Origin: Ligilactobacillus animalis KCTC 3501 = DSM 20602
Lineage (GTDB): Bacteria; Bacillota; Bacilli; Lactobacillales; Lactobacillaceae
Direction of reading: 5' to 3'
Length of the DNA: 64,000 nt
NCBI RefSeq assembly: GCF_001434535.1
Contig: NZ_AYYW01000037.1
Coordinates: 30,036-94,035 of the forward strand
How positions within the stretch are numbered: the stretch's first letter is position 1; each line of letters opens with the position of its first letter. The position numbers were made by a program, and so were the translations under genes. The notes below the pieces were generated by a model. The model worked only from the letters and a program-made list of their open reading frames with translations, had not been told where the DNA came from and made no database searches. This document shows, one piece after another, positions 31,274 to 39,406 of the stretch.

Positions 31274-32893
31274 ATGAAGAAACGAAATCTCATGGCATTT
31301 GTAGGGATCTTATTAGCTGGCGGGATCTTAGCCGGTTGTAGCAACAGTAATAATAGTAAAAGTAGTTCAGATCCACAAGCCATGAAAACTGCTGTCAGTG
31401 ATCAAATGGCAACTTTAAATACAGCTAAATATAGTGATATGATCAGTTTAGAAGCGATGGATAATGCTTTTGAAGGCTTATATCGCTTTGATAGCAAGGG
31501 AAAGCCTGTCTTGGCTGGTGCTCAAAGTGTTTCACATAATGATGCTCAAGACGTGTATACCTTTAAGTTGCGTAAGGATGCTAAGTGGTCAAATGGCGAT
31601 CCTGTAACAGCAAAAGATTATGTTTATGCTTGGCAAAATTTGATCGCGCCTGCGACAGCTTCACCAAACTCGCAACGTTTAGATTCGATCAAAAATGCTC
31701 AAGCGATCCGCAAGGGTGAAATGCAACCTGATCAATTAGGTGTCAAAGCTTTAGATGACTACACTTTACAAGTTGAACTTGAAGCACCGATCAGCTATTT
31801 AGATGAGCTTTTGACTGGTGCACCATTCTTCCCTAAAAATGAAAAAGTTGTTACTAAATATGGTGACAAATATGGCACGACTTCCGACCAAGCTGTCTAT
31901 AATGGGCCATTTGTTGTCAGTGGTTGGAAGGGAACCAATGATACTTGGAGCTATGTAAAAAACAATAATTATTGGGATAAAAAGAATGTAAAATTAAAAC
32001 GTGCTGACATCCAAGTGGTCAAAGATACGTCAACTGCAGGGAAATTATTCCAAACCAATAAATTAGATTACACGATCTTAGGCAATGAATTTGCTAAACA
32101 ATATGCCAATAACCCGGGTTATCATTCTAAGAAGATCCCGTTGATCGGTTATTTAGGCTTCAACACAAAACGAGATATCACCGGTAATGTGCATGCACGG
32201 AAGGCGATCGCTCAAGGCTTTGACAAGAAGTTATTGGTGAAAAACGTCTTGAATGCAGGCACACCATTAAATGGGATCGTACCAGCTGACTTTGCGTATA
32301 ACTCTGAAACGGGTAAAGAATACCGCAAACAAGCCGGTGATCTATTGCCATATGACAAGAAAGTCGCTCAAAGTGAATGGGAACAAGCTAAAAAAGAGTT
32401 GGGTCAAGATGAATTGACGCTAGAAGTTTTGACTTCGGACACAAATGAAGCTAAACAAGTTGGGAATTACCTTCAAAGTCAATTGGAGCAAAATTTACCT
32501 GGCTTAAAGGTCAACTTACGCGCCATTCCACTTAAATCACGTTTGGCAGCCACGACGGCTTATAATTATGATGTGGTTTATGGAACATGGCAACCCGACT
32601 ATGCTGATCCAGTCAACTTTATCAGCGATGGTGGTCAATATCACTTGAATACTGATTATCAAAATCAAGAATTCTGGAATGATCTTGATCAAGCTGCTGG
32701 TGAATACGCAAGTCAACCAGCTAAGCGGTGGGAATTGTTGATCGATGCTGAAAAGCATTTGATCAAAGATGACACCTACACTGCACCTGTTTATCAAGGT
32801 GCTATGACCTATCTCTTAAACTCGCGGGTCAAGGGCTTGAACATTTCACCATATGGGACGGTGTTATTGTACCGTGATGTTGAACTCAAATAG
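31274..32893 (+). CDS. Oligopeptide-binding lipoprotein (OppA-like), orphan copy
   Basis: 539 residues. The solute-binding protein of a peptide ABC transporter, tethered by lipid at Cys in the lipobox LAGC near residue 21. The family signature YTFKLRKDAKWSNGDPVTAKD is near residue 95. ATG at 31274 begins MKKRNLMAFVG; upstream gaggggg is 11 bases away. It has no permease genes beside it, so it probably serves the complete opp system at 42.6-48.4 kb, whose OppA it resembles. Transcribed divergently from pepX and followed by a terminator. Confidence 0.92.
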   Translation: MKKRNLMAFVGILLAGGILAGCSNSNNSKSSSDPQAMKTAVSDQMATLNTAKYSDMISLEAMDNAFEGLYRFDSKGKPVLAGAQSVSHNDAQDVYTFKLRKDAKWSNGDPVTAKDYVYAWQNLIAPATASPNSQRLDSIKNAQAIRKGEMQPDQLGVKALDDYTLQVELEAPISYLDELLTGAPFFPKNEKVVTKYGDKYGTTSDQAVYNGPFVVSGWKGTNDTWSYVKNNNYWDKKNVKLKRADIQVVKDTSTAGKLFQTNKLDYTILGNEFAKQYANNPGYHSKKIPLIGYLGFNTKRDITGNVHARKAIAQGFDKKLLVKNVLNAGTPLNGIVPADFAYNSETGKEYRKQAGDLLPYDKKVAQSEWEQAKKELGQDELTLEVLTSDTNEAKQVGNYLQSQLEQNLPGLKVNLRAIPLKSRLAATTAYNYDVVYGTWQPDYADPVNFISDGGQYHLNTDYQNQEFWNDLDQAAGEYASQPAKRWELLIDAEKHLIKDDTYTAPVYQGAMTYLLNSRVKGLNISPYGTVLLYRDVELK

Positions 32894-32916
32894 TGTTTAG
32901 GTAAATTTAATAATCT

Positions 32917-32956
32917 GAAAAAAGAGCCGATGTAATAATCATATTGGCTCTTTTTC
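32917..32956 (+). terminator. Terminator after orphan oppA
   Basis: aaaaaagagccgatgt and atattggctcttttt pair around aataatc, with a T-run. Confidence 0.85.
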
Positions 32957-33073
32957 TAATTGTTGTATAAGTATTTTAGTAGATAGAAGGTTAAATTTTA
33001 GTTATAATTAATTTTATCGAATATGATGTGACCATATCTACTAGTAGATTTAAGAGAAGAAGGGAAAATAATA

Positions 33074-34249
33074 ATGGAACATTTAGGAATCCTATGTCTA
33101 GTGCTTTTAGCAACGGCTTTAGCTGGGCATTTTAGTCGCCGGATCGGTATGCCAGCCGTAATTGGGCAATTATTAGTTGGTATCATCTTAGGGCCAGCGG
33201 TTTTAGGCTGGGTCGTTGAAAATGATTTTGTGCATACATTTTCCGAGATCGGTGTTATCTTGTTGATGTTTATGGCCGGACTGGAAAGTGATCTGGGCTT
33301 ACTCAAGAAGTATTTTAAGCCATCGATGTCAGTCGCAGTCTGTGGGATCGTGGTCCCAGTGGCATTTGTCTATGTTTTAGGACGTTTATTTGATTTTAAC
33401 AATGAGCAGGCGATCTTTTTAGGGGTCACCTTTGCAGCGACCTCGGTCAGCATCTCGGTCGAAGTCCTCAAAGAATTACGGCGTCTTGATTCAAAGGAAG
33501 GGACAACGATCTTAGGGGCTGCCGTGATCGATGATATTTTAGCCGTTATCATTTTAAGCGTTTTGGTCAGCATCTTCAGTGATGTGGCTAAGAGTGGCGG
33601 GGGGCATGTTCAGTCCAACCTAGCTTTGGGGATCGCTTTACAGGTCTTGTATTTTGTAGGGATCTATGTGGTCTTCAAGTGGGTGACCCCAACTTTGATG
33701 CGGATCGGTGAAAAGATGTCAGTCTCCGCTTCGGTCATCTTGATGTCATTAGTGATCTGCTTAGGCATGGCTTACTTGGCTGAATTAGTTGGTTTAAGTG
33801 GCGTTGTTGGTTCATTTTTCGCTGGGGTCGCAGTAGCTCAAACTAGTTACAAGCGTGAAGTCGAAGAAAGTGTAGAACCGATCGGCTATGCCGTGTTTAT
33901 CCCGATGTTTTTCGTAAGCATCGGCTTGCATATGACCTTTGATGGTTTCTTATCAGATCTTGTATTTATCATTCCATTGACGATCTTAGCTTTGTTGACC
34001 AAATGGATCGGTTGTGGCGCTGGTGCCAAAGCCTTGGGAATGGACTGGCATTCAGCTGATATCATTGGGGCTGGGATGGTCTCACGGGGGGAAATGGCGT
34101 TGATCATTGCTCAAGTAGGCTATAGCGCCAAACTTTTGACGAGCCAATACTATTCCGGCGTGATCATCGTGATAATTTTGACAACGATCATTGCACCATT
34201 CATGTTAAAGCAAGCTATCATGCGTCAAAAGAAAGCAGCTAAAGGATAA
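33074..34249 (+). CDS. CPA2-family cation:proton antiporter (KefB/NapA-like)
   Basis: 391 residues with about 12 membrane helices. Motifs include IGQLLVGIILGPAVLG near residue 30, the paired-Asp-like AAVIDDILAVI near 152 expected in electrogenic members, and VVGSFFAGVAVAQT near 245. There is no C-terminal KTN nucleotide-binding domain, so it resembles NapA/GerN-type Na+ or K+/H+ exchangers more than Kef potassium efflux systems. Role: pH or sodium homeostasis. ATG at 33074 follows aaggg. It is a single gene closed by a shared hairpin terminator. Confidence 0.88.
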   Translation: MEHLGILCLVLLATALAGHFSRRIGMPAVIGQLLVGIILGPAVLGWVVENDFVHTFSEIGVILLMFMAGLESDLGLLKKYFKPSMSVAVCGIVVPVAFVYVLGRLFDFNNEQAIFLGVTFAATSVSISVEVLKELRRLDSKEGTTILGAAVIDDILAVIILSVLVSIFSDVAKSGGGHVQSNLALGIALQVLYFVGIYVVFKWVTPTLMRIGEKMSVSASVILMSLVICLGMAYLAELVGLSGVVGSFFAGVAVAQTSYKREVEESVEPIGYAVFIPMFFVSIGLHMTFDGFLSDLVFIIPLTILALLTKWIGCGAGAKALGMDWHSADIIGAGMVSRGEMALIIAQVGYSAKLLTSQYYSGVIIVIILTTIIAPFMLKQAIMRQKKAAKG

Positions 34250-34252
34250 TAT

Positions 34253-34299
34253 AATAACAAGGGACCCACTACGATGAGCGTAGTGGGTCCCTTGTTATT
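34253..34299. repeat. Dispersed hairpin element, copy 2 (core only)
   Basis: A perfect 21-base-pair stem with a five-base loop: aataacaagggacccactacg, atgag, and its exact complement. Only the core and inner AATAAC/GTTATT part of the family are present. It lies between convergent genes and overlaps the permease stop codon, acting as a bidirectional terminator. Confidence 0.85.
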
Positions 34300-35690
34300 T
34301 ATTCATTGATCTTACTGTGTTTGATACCATAACTAAAGTAGATGACCATTCCAATCGCAAACCAGACGAAAGCAGCAGTCCAAGTTTCTAAGGAGAGTTG
34401 CGCTAACATCACGGCACATAGAATAGCTGAGATGATCGGTAAGACAGGATAAAATGGCACTTTGAAACCATCTTTATTTGGAATGTCTTTTCGTTTACGC
34501 AATGGTAAGACCCCAAGTGAGACGAACATAAAGGCTAATAAAGTCCCAATATTGACTAAGTTTGTCAATTGATTGAGGGAGAAGAAGCCACCGGTCAAAG
34601 CGATGATGAGTGTTACGATGAGCATACTTTTTTCTGGTGTTTTAGTCTTTTCATTGATCTGACCTAAGAACTTAGGTAAAAGACCGTCACGCCCGATCGA
34701 GTAGATCAAACGTGAAGAACTGTAGACCATCGTTACCATCATCGTGAACATCCCAGCTAAGGCACTGACTGAGATGATCCCTGCGACCCAATTTTGTTTA
34801 ACGGCATAAAGCGCAAAGGAAACGGGATCAGCGACGTTTAACTTAGTATAAGAGATCATCCCGGTCAAGACGATCGAAACTAAGATATAAAGTAAGGTAC
34901 AGATCGCTAATGTTCCAATGATCCCACGAGGCATATTTTTAGCGGGTTCCTTGACTTCAGCTGCCGAAGAAGCGACCACGTCAAAGCCAAGATAAGCAAA
35001 AAAGACTTGAGCTGCGCCAACTAGGACACCTTTAGTCCCAAATGGCATGAATGGATCCCAGTTTGCCGGTTTGACGTAAAACATTCCGACCAATAGGAAT
35101 AAGATGATGATAGCGATCTTGATGATCACAAAGATCGAGTTGATCGTCATCGAAGTCCGTAAGCCACGTGAAAGTACATAGGCGATAAATAAAACGATCA
35201 AAACAGCCGGAAGATTGATAAAAGTCCCATTGGCTGGATCAAAAGGCCCCGTGATCGCTTTCGGCAAGTGGATCCCCAAGCCGGCTAATAGGGAATTGAA
35301 ATAGGCGGAAAAACCAGTCGAGACCGCAGCAACAGACAGCATATACTCTAAGATCAAAGCCCAGCCTAAAAACCAACCGACGATTTCACCGAAGACGACA
35401 TTACCAAATGAATAGGCACTGCCGGCGATCGGTAAAGCAGAAGAAAATTCAGCGTAACACATTGCAGCAGTTGAACAAACGAGCGCTGCGATCACAAAGG
35501 AGATCGTGATCGCTGGTCCACTGTGAAGGGCTGCAACAGTCCCAGGCAAGATGAAGATCCCCGTACCGATCACGGCTCCGATCCCCATTGAGATAAGATC
35601 TTTAGCACTAAGCGTTTTGTTAAACTTGCGGTCTTCAGACAAATAACGATCTAAACTTTCTTTCTTGAAGACGCGTTCCTTAATACTCAT
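34299..35690 (-). CDS. APC-superfamily amino acid permease (cationic amino acid type)
   Basis: 463 residues with about 12-13 membrane helices. The N-terminal half has SMGIGAVIGTGIFILPG, the unwound first helix typical of APC transporters, and AYSFGNVVFGEIVGWFLGW; KEPAKNMPRGI follows helix 6. The pattern matches the YfnA/CAT branch. Substrate specificity is uncertain. The ATG at 35690 (MSIKERVF) is preferred; agagg lies about ten bases upstream, and an ATG at 35711 overlaps that site. Confidence 0.88.
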   Translation of the reverse strand: MSIKERVFKKESLDRYLSEDRKFNKTLSAKDLISMGIGAVIGTGIFILPGTVAALHSGPAITISFVIAALVCSTAAMCYAEFSSALPIAGSAYSFGNVVFGEIVGWFLGWALILEYMLSVAAVSTGFSAYFNSLLAGLGIHLPKAITGPFDPANGTFINLPAVLIVLFIAYVLSRGLRTSMTINSIFVIIKIAIIILFLLVGMFYVKPANWDPFMPFGTKGVLVGAAQVFFAYLGFDVVASSAAEVKEPAKNMPRGIIGTLAICTLLYILVSIVLTGMISYTKLNVADPVSFALYAVKQNWVAGIISVSALAGMFTMMVTMVYSSSRLIYSIGRDGLLPKFLGQINEKTKTPEKSMLIVTLIIALTGGFFSLNQLTNLVNIGTLLAFMFVSLGVLPLRKRKDIPNKDGFKVPFYPVLPIISAILCAVMLAQLSLETWTAAFVWFAIGMVIYFSYGIKHSKINE

Positions 35691-35765
35691 AGATAAGATA
35701 CCTCTTTGCATAATATTAATTACTTTATAATAAGGGTTGTATTATTAAATGTCAATTAGTTTTCA

Positions 35766-35798
35766 ATAAAAAGAGGCCACGATCAAATTGTGGCCTCA
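35766..35798 (-). terminator. Terminator for the small minus-strand gene
   Basis: gaggccac and gtggcctc form a perfect stem around aatttgatc or its complement, with a T-run on the minus strand. It separates the 55-residue gene from the permease. Confidence 0.85.
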
Positions 35799-35824
35799 AG
35801 GTTGAATATTCTAATTAACTACGA

Positions 35825-35992
35825 TTATAAGCGGATCTTAGCGTCTAACTTCGACAATTCAGAGAGTGCATCTTGAATCGTCACGCCCGTTGCTTCAAAT
35901 TTAGGGTTATCATTTGAGCGGGCACTGAAAAGTTGGCTTTTTGTATCCAGAGAAATCGAGTAGTTTGCTTTTGAAAATTCGCCAAATTCCAT
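35825..35992 (-). CDS. Small conserved-looking protein of 55 residues, unknown function
   Basis: A short gene with a strong ribosome site (ggagggg, eight bases before the ATG) and its own terminator. The product begins MEFGEFSKANYSISLDTKSQ and ends SELSKLDAKIRL. It has no membrane helix, Cys or recognised motif; the mix of charged and hydrophobic residues suggests a small folded cytoplasmic protein. The neighbours (permease, kinase-like gene on the other strand) give no functional clue. Confidence 0.75.
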   Translation of the reverse strand: MEFGEFSKANYSISLDTKSQLFSARSNDNPKFEATGVTIQDALSELSKLDAKIRL

Positions 35993-36146
35993 AGTAATAC
36001 CCCTCCATTAAGTATAGAATAAAGTTGACAGCAATATCGTATCTAAAAAAATAGATATAGCATCTGTCAACGCTTACAATTTTATAATGGATACCTTTAT
36101 TTTGCAAGAAAAAAGGATCAAGTTTAGTTTAAGATAGAGTAAATAG

Positions 36147-36725
36147 GTGATTTTTTTGGAAACATTAGATGGAAATTTATTTATCATTTGTGGTGCCCCT
36201 GGTAGTGGCAAGACGACGGCCCAAGCGTATTTGACCGAGAATTTAGGCTTTACCAAGGTGGTGACGCATACGACGCGACCAAAGCGACAAGGTGAAAGAG
36301 ATGGTAAAGATTATTATTTTGAAACGCAAGAAACTTTCTTTGATAACCACTATCTAGAGTACGTTACCTATGATGATAATTACTACGGTTCTTCATTTGA
36401 AGGCCTGAAACGTGCTTTAAAGCATGACAAGCGGGCGGTGATAGTTTTGGACACGAAGGGCGTTTTGACTTATTTAGATAAATTGCCCGCTGAGTTACTG
36501 ACGGTCATTTTTTTAGAATTACCTTCTACGGCGGTGCAAGTCGAGCGTTTGCATGCACGAGGTGATAAAAAGGCTAGGATCGAGCAACGGCTGGCAAGCA
36601 AGGAGGCTAAGCGAGATGCTGAGTTACCCGCGGCATTACGTGCCAAAGCTCATGTTCTACAAAATGCCGAGTTGCAGCAGACCTATGCCAAACTCGAACA
36701 ACTTGTGGCTGATATTTTATCTTAA
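36147..36725 (+). CDS. Guanylate-kinase-like protein
   Basis: 192 residues. A P-loop GAPGSGKT lies near residue 16, followed by VTHTTRPKRQGERDGKDYYF, the GMP-binding signature of guanylate kinases, and an Arg-rich lid (RLHARGDKKARIEQRL). It likely phosphorylates GMP or a similar nucleotide. It may be a second, divergent copy and not the housekeeping Gmk, because the region after DNYYGSSFEG is less typical. The start is uncertain: GTG at 36147, or TTG at 36156 with aggtg six bases upstream. Fifty bases before a Fur-family gene on the same strand. Confidence 0.75.
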   Translation: MIFLETLDGNLFIICGAPGSGKTTAQAYLTENLGFTKVVTHTTRPKRQGERDGKDYYFETQETFFDNHYLEYVTYDDNYYGSSFEGLKRALKHDKRAVIVLDTKGVLTYLDKLPAELLTVIFLELPSTAVQVERLHARGDKKARIEQRLASKEAKRDAELPAALRAKAHVLQNAELQQTYAKLEQLVADILS

Positions 36726-36745
36726 AGCGTGGTATCATATTAAAT

Positions 36746-36760
36746 AGTAATAATTATTCT
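36746..36760. promoter_or_regulatory. Imperfect inverted repeat upstream of the Fur-family gene
   Basis: AGTAATAATTATTCT is a 7-1-7-like AT-rich inverted repeat (five of seven positions symmetric) just before the ribosome site of the Fur-type regulator. Fur, Zur and PerR boxes have this architecture, so autoregulation is plausible. AT-richness makes chance occurrence possible. Confidence 0.35.
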
Positions 36761-36775
36761 TTAGGGGGGATAGGA

Positions 36776-37198
36776 TTGATCAATGAAGCGATCAGAGTGT
36801 TGCAAAGTCACCATTATCGGATCACCAAGCAAAGAAGGAGCTTGTTAGAGTACTTGTGTGGCTTTAAAGAACAATATGTCAGTATTACCCAAGTGACCGA
36901 GCACATGAAACAGCTCTATCCCGGGATGAGCTATAATACTGTTTACCGGAATTTAAAGGATTTTAGTGAATTAGGCATCATTGAGACCAAGGATAAGCCT
37001 TCGGGAGCCTGTGTTAAATACCAGTGCGATTTTGATCGGTTACATCATCACCACTTCATCTGTCAAAATTGTGGTCGCGTGCGTGAGGTCAAGATGTGCC
37101 CTTTGACGATCTTTCAAGATCAATTGGAGGGTTGTGTGATCGAAGGCCACCGGTTCGAACTCTATGGTCTTTGTCCAAACTGTGCTAAGTTACAATAA
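36776..37198 (+). CDS. Fur-family metal-responsive repressor (Fur/Zur/PerR type)
   Basis: 140 residues. The winged-helix N-terminus contains YRITKQRRSLLEYL and SYNTVYRNLKDFSELGII, the DNA-recognition region. The dimerisation half has the His-rich HHHHFICQNCGRV and a second Cys pair CPNC at the C-terminus, forming the structural zinc site. Which metal or peroxide it senses cannot be told; the second Cys pair and the HHHHF stretch suit Zur or Fur as well as PerR. TTG start with aggggga five bases upstream. Confidence 0.9.
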   Translation: MINEAIRVLQSHHYRITKQRRSLLEYLCGFKEQYVSITQVTEHMKQLYPGMSYNTVYRNLKDFSELGIIETKDKPSGACVKYQCDFDRLHHHHFICQNCGRVREVKMCPLTIFQDQLEGCVIEGHRFELYGLCPNCAKLQ

Positions 37199-37277
37199 AA
37201 TTTAGCAAATCTTTAAACAGCTAGGTCCACAGATGTAGTAGGATTAGAGTAGTAAGAAAAAATTGGGGGTAGTAAAA

Positions 37278-37751
37278 ATGGCATATCGTACACCACCTTT
37301 GTTGACACCATTTGCGATCCTGTCGATCGTTTTGGCCTTGGGGGCTACCAACGTGGCGGTCAACAAAGTGACTCATACCTCTGAAGGAAAAGCCGTTGAA
37401 AAAGTTTCCTCCAGCAGTGTCAGCTCGGTCTCAACCTCTCTAGATAGTGAGCGAGTAAGTAGTAGCGAGCGTGATGACGAGGATAAGAGTTCAAGTTCGG
37501 ATAAAGTCAGTTCAAGTTCGTCTTCAACGACTGATGATGAGGCTGAAAGCTCAGCAGCTAAGACATCAAGCAGTGTTGAAGACGATACGACACAAGATGA
37601 TAGCCAAACACAAAGTTCGACCACGCGTCAAAGCAGTAGCTCGAGTGCAAAAACTGACCAAACTGAGCGTGAGTCGACCAAACAAGATGGCGCACAAAAT
37701 AATGCGCAAACTAATGACAACAATACAACGCAGGATAATAATGCGCAATAG
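37278..37751 (+). CDS. Ser-rich membrane-anchored extracellular protein
   Basis: 157 residues. One membrane helix at about residues 10-28 (PFAILSIVLALGATNVAV), then a long low-complexity tail of Ser, Thr, Asp, Glu, Gln and Asn that should lie outside the cell. No domain is recognisable. The ATG at 37278 follows gggggt by seven bases. It ends 11 bases before the next gene with a similar ggggg-type ribosome site, so the pair is likely co-transcribed. The function is unknown; such tails often act as wall-spanning stalks or glycosylated spacers. Confidence 0.75.
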   Translation: MAYRTPPLLTPFAILSIVLALGATNVAVNKVTHTSEGKAVEKVSSSSVSSVSTSLDSERVSSSERDDEDKSSSSDKVSSSSSSTTDDEAESSAAKTSSSVEDDTTQDDSQTQSSTTRQSSSSSAKTDQTERESTKQDGAQNNAQTNDNNTTQDNNAQ

Positions 37752-37762
37752 GGGGTAGGAAT

Positions 37763-38671
37763 GTGTTTAGTATTTTAGGGATGATCAATAGTTATATTGG
37801 TTATTTTAATATGAATGCCACGCTCAAAAATCGGATCTATACGATCGTTGGGGGTGTAGGTAATTTCTATTTGCTTTACGTTGCTTACCGCTTTTTTGCG
37901 AACGGTTTTATCGTTCGTGGTCTGCTGTTTATCTTAGCTTTCTTAGCGTTACTGTATTTCACATATCTCAATATTTTATATTTCTTTACGGAAGATCGGG
38001 TCTCAAAGCTCGATATCTCGCCTAAAGTTGAAAAAATGTTGGGCGTCAAGATCCCCGACACGCGTGCTGCAGAAAATGCTGGGGTAGCTTCAGGGTTTAT
38101 GCAGACTAATGGGATCTTCAAAGATGAAGAATTTTTACCATCAACGTTGCGGACAAACCACAAGCAACGTGAAAATTTACAAAAAGTTGTGGCTCAATTA
38201 GAACAGGTCGGGTATCTCCAGCTTGATTTTGGGGGAGCAAAAGATAAAGAGCTCTTTAAAAAAGCAAAGAGTGGTGACCGTTTCTTTGCCCTAAATGAGC
38301 CCGTAGCCTTGCCGTATTATGAATTGCGTGAGGTCAATGGCAAATTACTCGTCTATGGTGGCGTCAATCAGATCGAGCGCCAAGAACTCGGGGAAGTGAC
38401 CCAAGTGGGCTTACTGCGTGGGATCGAAGCCTTGAAGCGGTATCGTCTCTCTTTAGCTGCCGTTGCTTTGACTGGCGGGCCGTATAAGTTTGCCGGTCGG
38501 TCAACGATGATGCAAAAAGATGAACCATATAGACTAGGGATCCAGATCGCATATCGACCTAAAGAAGAGGAATCAGCTCATTTAGGCTCTGAGATCAGAG
38601 AAGATATCGAGCGGGTAAAAAAAGCAGATGAAACGGCTGAGATATCTTTACGTCGCCGCCGCGATAAATAA
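37763..38671 (+). CDS. Conserved Lactobacillaceae membrane protein (DUF6681-like)
   Basis: 302 residues. Two membrane helices lie near residues 27-70 (IYTIVGGVGNFYLLYVAYRFF and FIVRGLLFILAFLALLYFTYL), then a soluble domain of about 220 residues with alternating helices and strands and a charged end (SLRRRRDK). I recall a family of this kind as DUF6681, unconfirmed. GTG at 37763 is used; ATG at 37781 is an alternative. Likely co-transcribed with the Ser-rich protein. Function unknown. Confidence 0.75.
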   Translation: MFSILGMINSYIGYFNMNATLKNRIYTIVGGVGNFYLLYVAYRFFANGFIVRGLLFILAFLALLYFTYLNILYFFTEDRVSKLDISPKVEKMLGVKIPDTRAAENAGVASGFMQTNGIFKDEEFLPSTLRTNHKQRENLQKVVAQLEQVGYLQLDFGGAKDKELFKKAKSGDRFFALNEPVALPYYELREVNGKLLVYGGVNQIERQELGEVTQVGLLRGIEALKRYRLSLAAVALTGGPYKFAGRSTMMQKDEPYRLGIQIAYRPKEEESAHLGSEIREDIERVKKADETAEISLRRRRDK

Positions 38672-38674
38672 CAT

Positions 38675-38721
38675 AAATAAAGTGGGACTCACTGTGTATC
38701 GTAGTGAGTCCCGCTTTATTT
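38675..38721. repeat. Dispersed hairpin element, copy 3 (core only)
   Basis: A 19-base-pair stem (aaataaagtgggactcact with its complement, one G-U pair) and a nine-base loop. It has the AAATAA/TTATTT inner landmark but no outer arms. It sits just after the membrane protein stop and before the esterase remnant, as a terminator. Confidence 0.82.
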
Positions 38722-38895
38722 AGCAGTCAGTGATCTGTGTTTTAAATAACCAGTTAAAGACTTGATCGTTGACCCCAACATGCATATCTTCATGACCGCA
38801 TTCCGGTAAGATCAAATGTTCTTTTGGGGTTGTGATCTGATTATAGATCGCGATCACCGGGATCGAGGATAGTCCGTTATACCAATTGAGTGATC
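38720..38895 (-). pseudogene. C-terminal fragment of an acetylxylan esterase-like alpha/beta hydrolase
   Basis: Minus-strand translation gives LNWYNGLSSIPVIAIYNQI, then PKEHLILPECGHEDMHVGV and NDQVFNWLF, which resembles the end of AXE1/cephalosporin-C deacetylase esterases, with the catalytic His in GHED. Only about the last 60 of some 320 residues remain. Upstream the frame continues into antisense rpiR-like sequence, so the gene has been cut and fused tail to tail with its neighbour. Confidence 0.72.
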
Positions 38896-39074
38896 TGGCA
38901 CTTTTAGTCAAGAATAGTAATTTTGTGGATAACGTCCGCTTTATCAATTCGCAATTTGCGATGACTTATATTGTGGATATCATCACGACACTACTTTTAG
39001 ATGAAAAAGATCACCGCACCAAGATGGATCAAACGATCGAATTGATCACCAGCAATAAATTTGATAAGCACTAA
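38886..39074 (+). pseudogene. C-terminal fragment of an RpiR-family (SIS-domain) regulator
   Basis: Plus-strand translation gives SDLALLVKNSNFVDNVRF, then INSQFAMTYIVDIITTLLL and TIELITSNKFDKH, like the last 60 residues of RpiR-type sugar-phosphate regulators. HTH and most of the SIS domain are missing, and there is no ribosome site. It faces the esterase fragment; the junction lies near 38880-38900. Confidence 0.68.
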
Positions 39075-39163
39075 TAGTAAGAGCCCGGCCATGATACAAA
39101 ACACACATCTTGGTCGGGCTCTTACTATTCACTAGGCATTTCCCGCTTTGCCTTACACTCTAT
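39071..39163 (-). repeat. Dispersed hairpin element, copy 4 (one arm missing)
   Basis: Core stem gtaagagcccggccatgat / atcttggtcgggctcttac followed by the family arm tattcactaggcatttcccgctttgccttacactctat. Read on minus it starts with gtgtaaggc like copies 5 and 6. The distal arm is absent where the element meets the rpiR remnant. First of three adjoining copies. Confidence 0.82.
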
Positions 39164-39282
39164 CGAAACGTGTGCGAACTGACAACACCTAGCAGATAAC
39201 AAAAAGATCGCCACGATGCAAGAAGCGCATCCTGGCGATCTTTCAGTTATCTGTACGGTGCAACCCGTCAGTTCTTACACCC
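39164..39282 (-). repeat. Dispersed hairpin element, copy 5 (complete)
   Basis: gaaacgtgtgcgaactgac...agataac, core stem (aaagatcgcc / ggcgatcttt), gttatct...gtcagttcttacaccc. The arms pair (gaactgac with gtcagttc, agataac with gttatct) although the bases differ from those in other copies. Confidence 0.87.
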
Positions 39283-39283
39283 T

Positions 39284-39406
39284 ATTGAAACGTGTGCGAC
39301 AAAGCAATGCTTAGTGAATAACAAAAATACCACCATGATGCAAAACACGCATCACGGCGGTATTCCCGTTATTCATACGGCATTTCCCACTTTGCCTTAC
39401 ACTCTA
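39284..39406 (-). repeat. Dispersed hairpin element, copy 6 (complete)
   Basis: gaaacgtgtgcgacaaagc...gtgaataac, core stem (aataccacc / ggcggtatt), gttattcat...ctttgccttacactct. The last arm overlaps the end of the steT-like gene, whose stop codon (39397-39399) lies in the conserved cttacac landmark. Confidence 0.87.

Noticed and set aside
36074-36256. Minus-strand frame opposite the guanylate-kinase-like gene
   Set aside because: No ribosome site and antisense to the P-loop coding region.
37373-37758. Several frames overlapping the Ser-rich gene
   Set aside because: Low-complexity DNA gives open frames by composition; only the frame from 37278 has a good ribosome site and a membrane helix.
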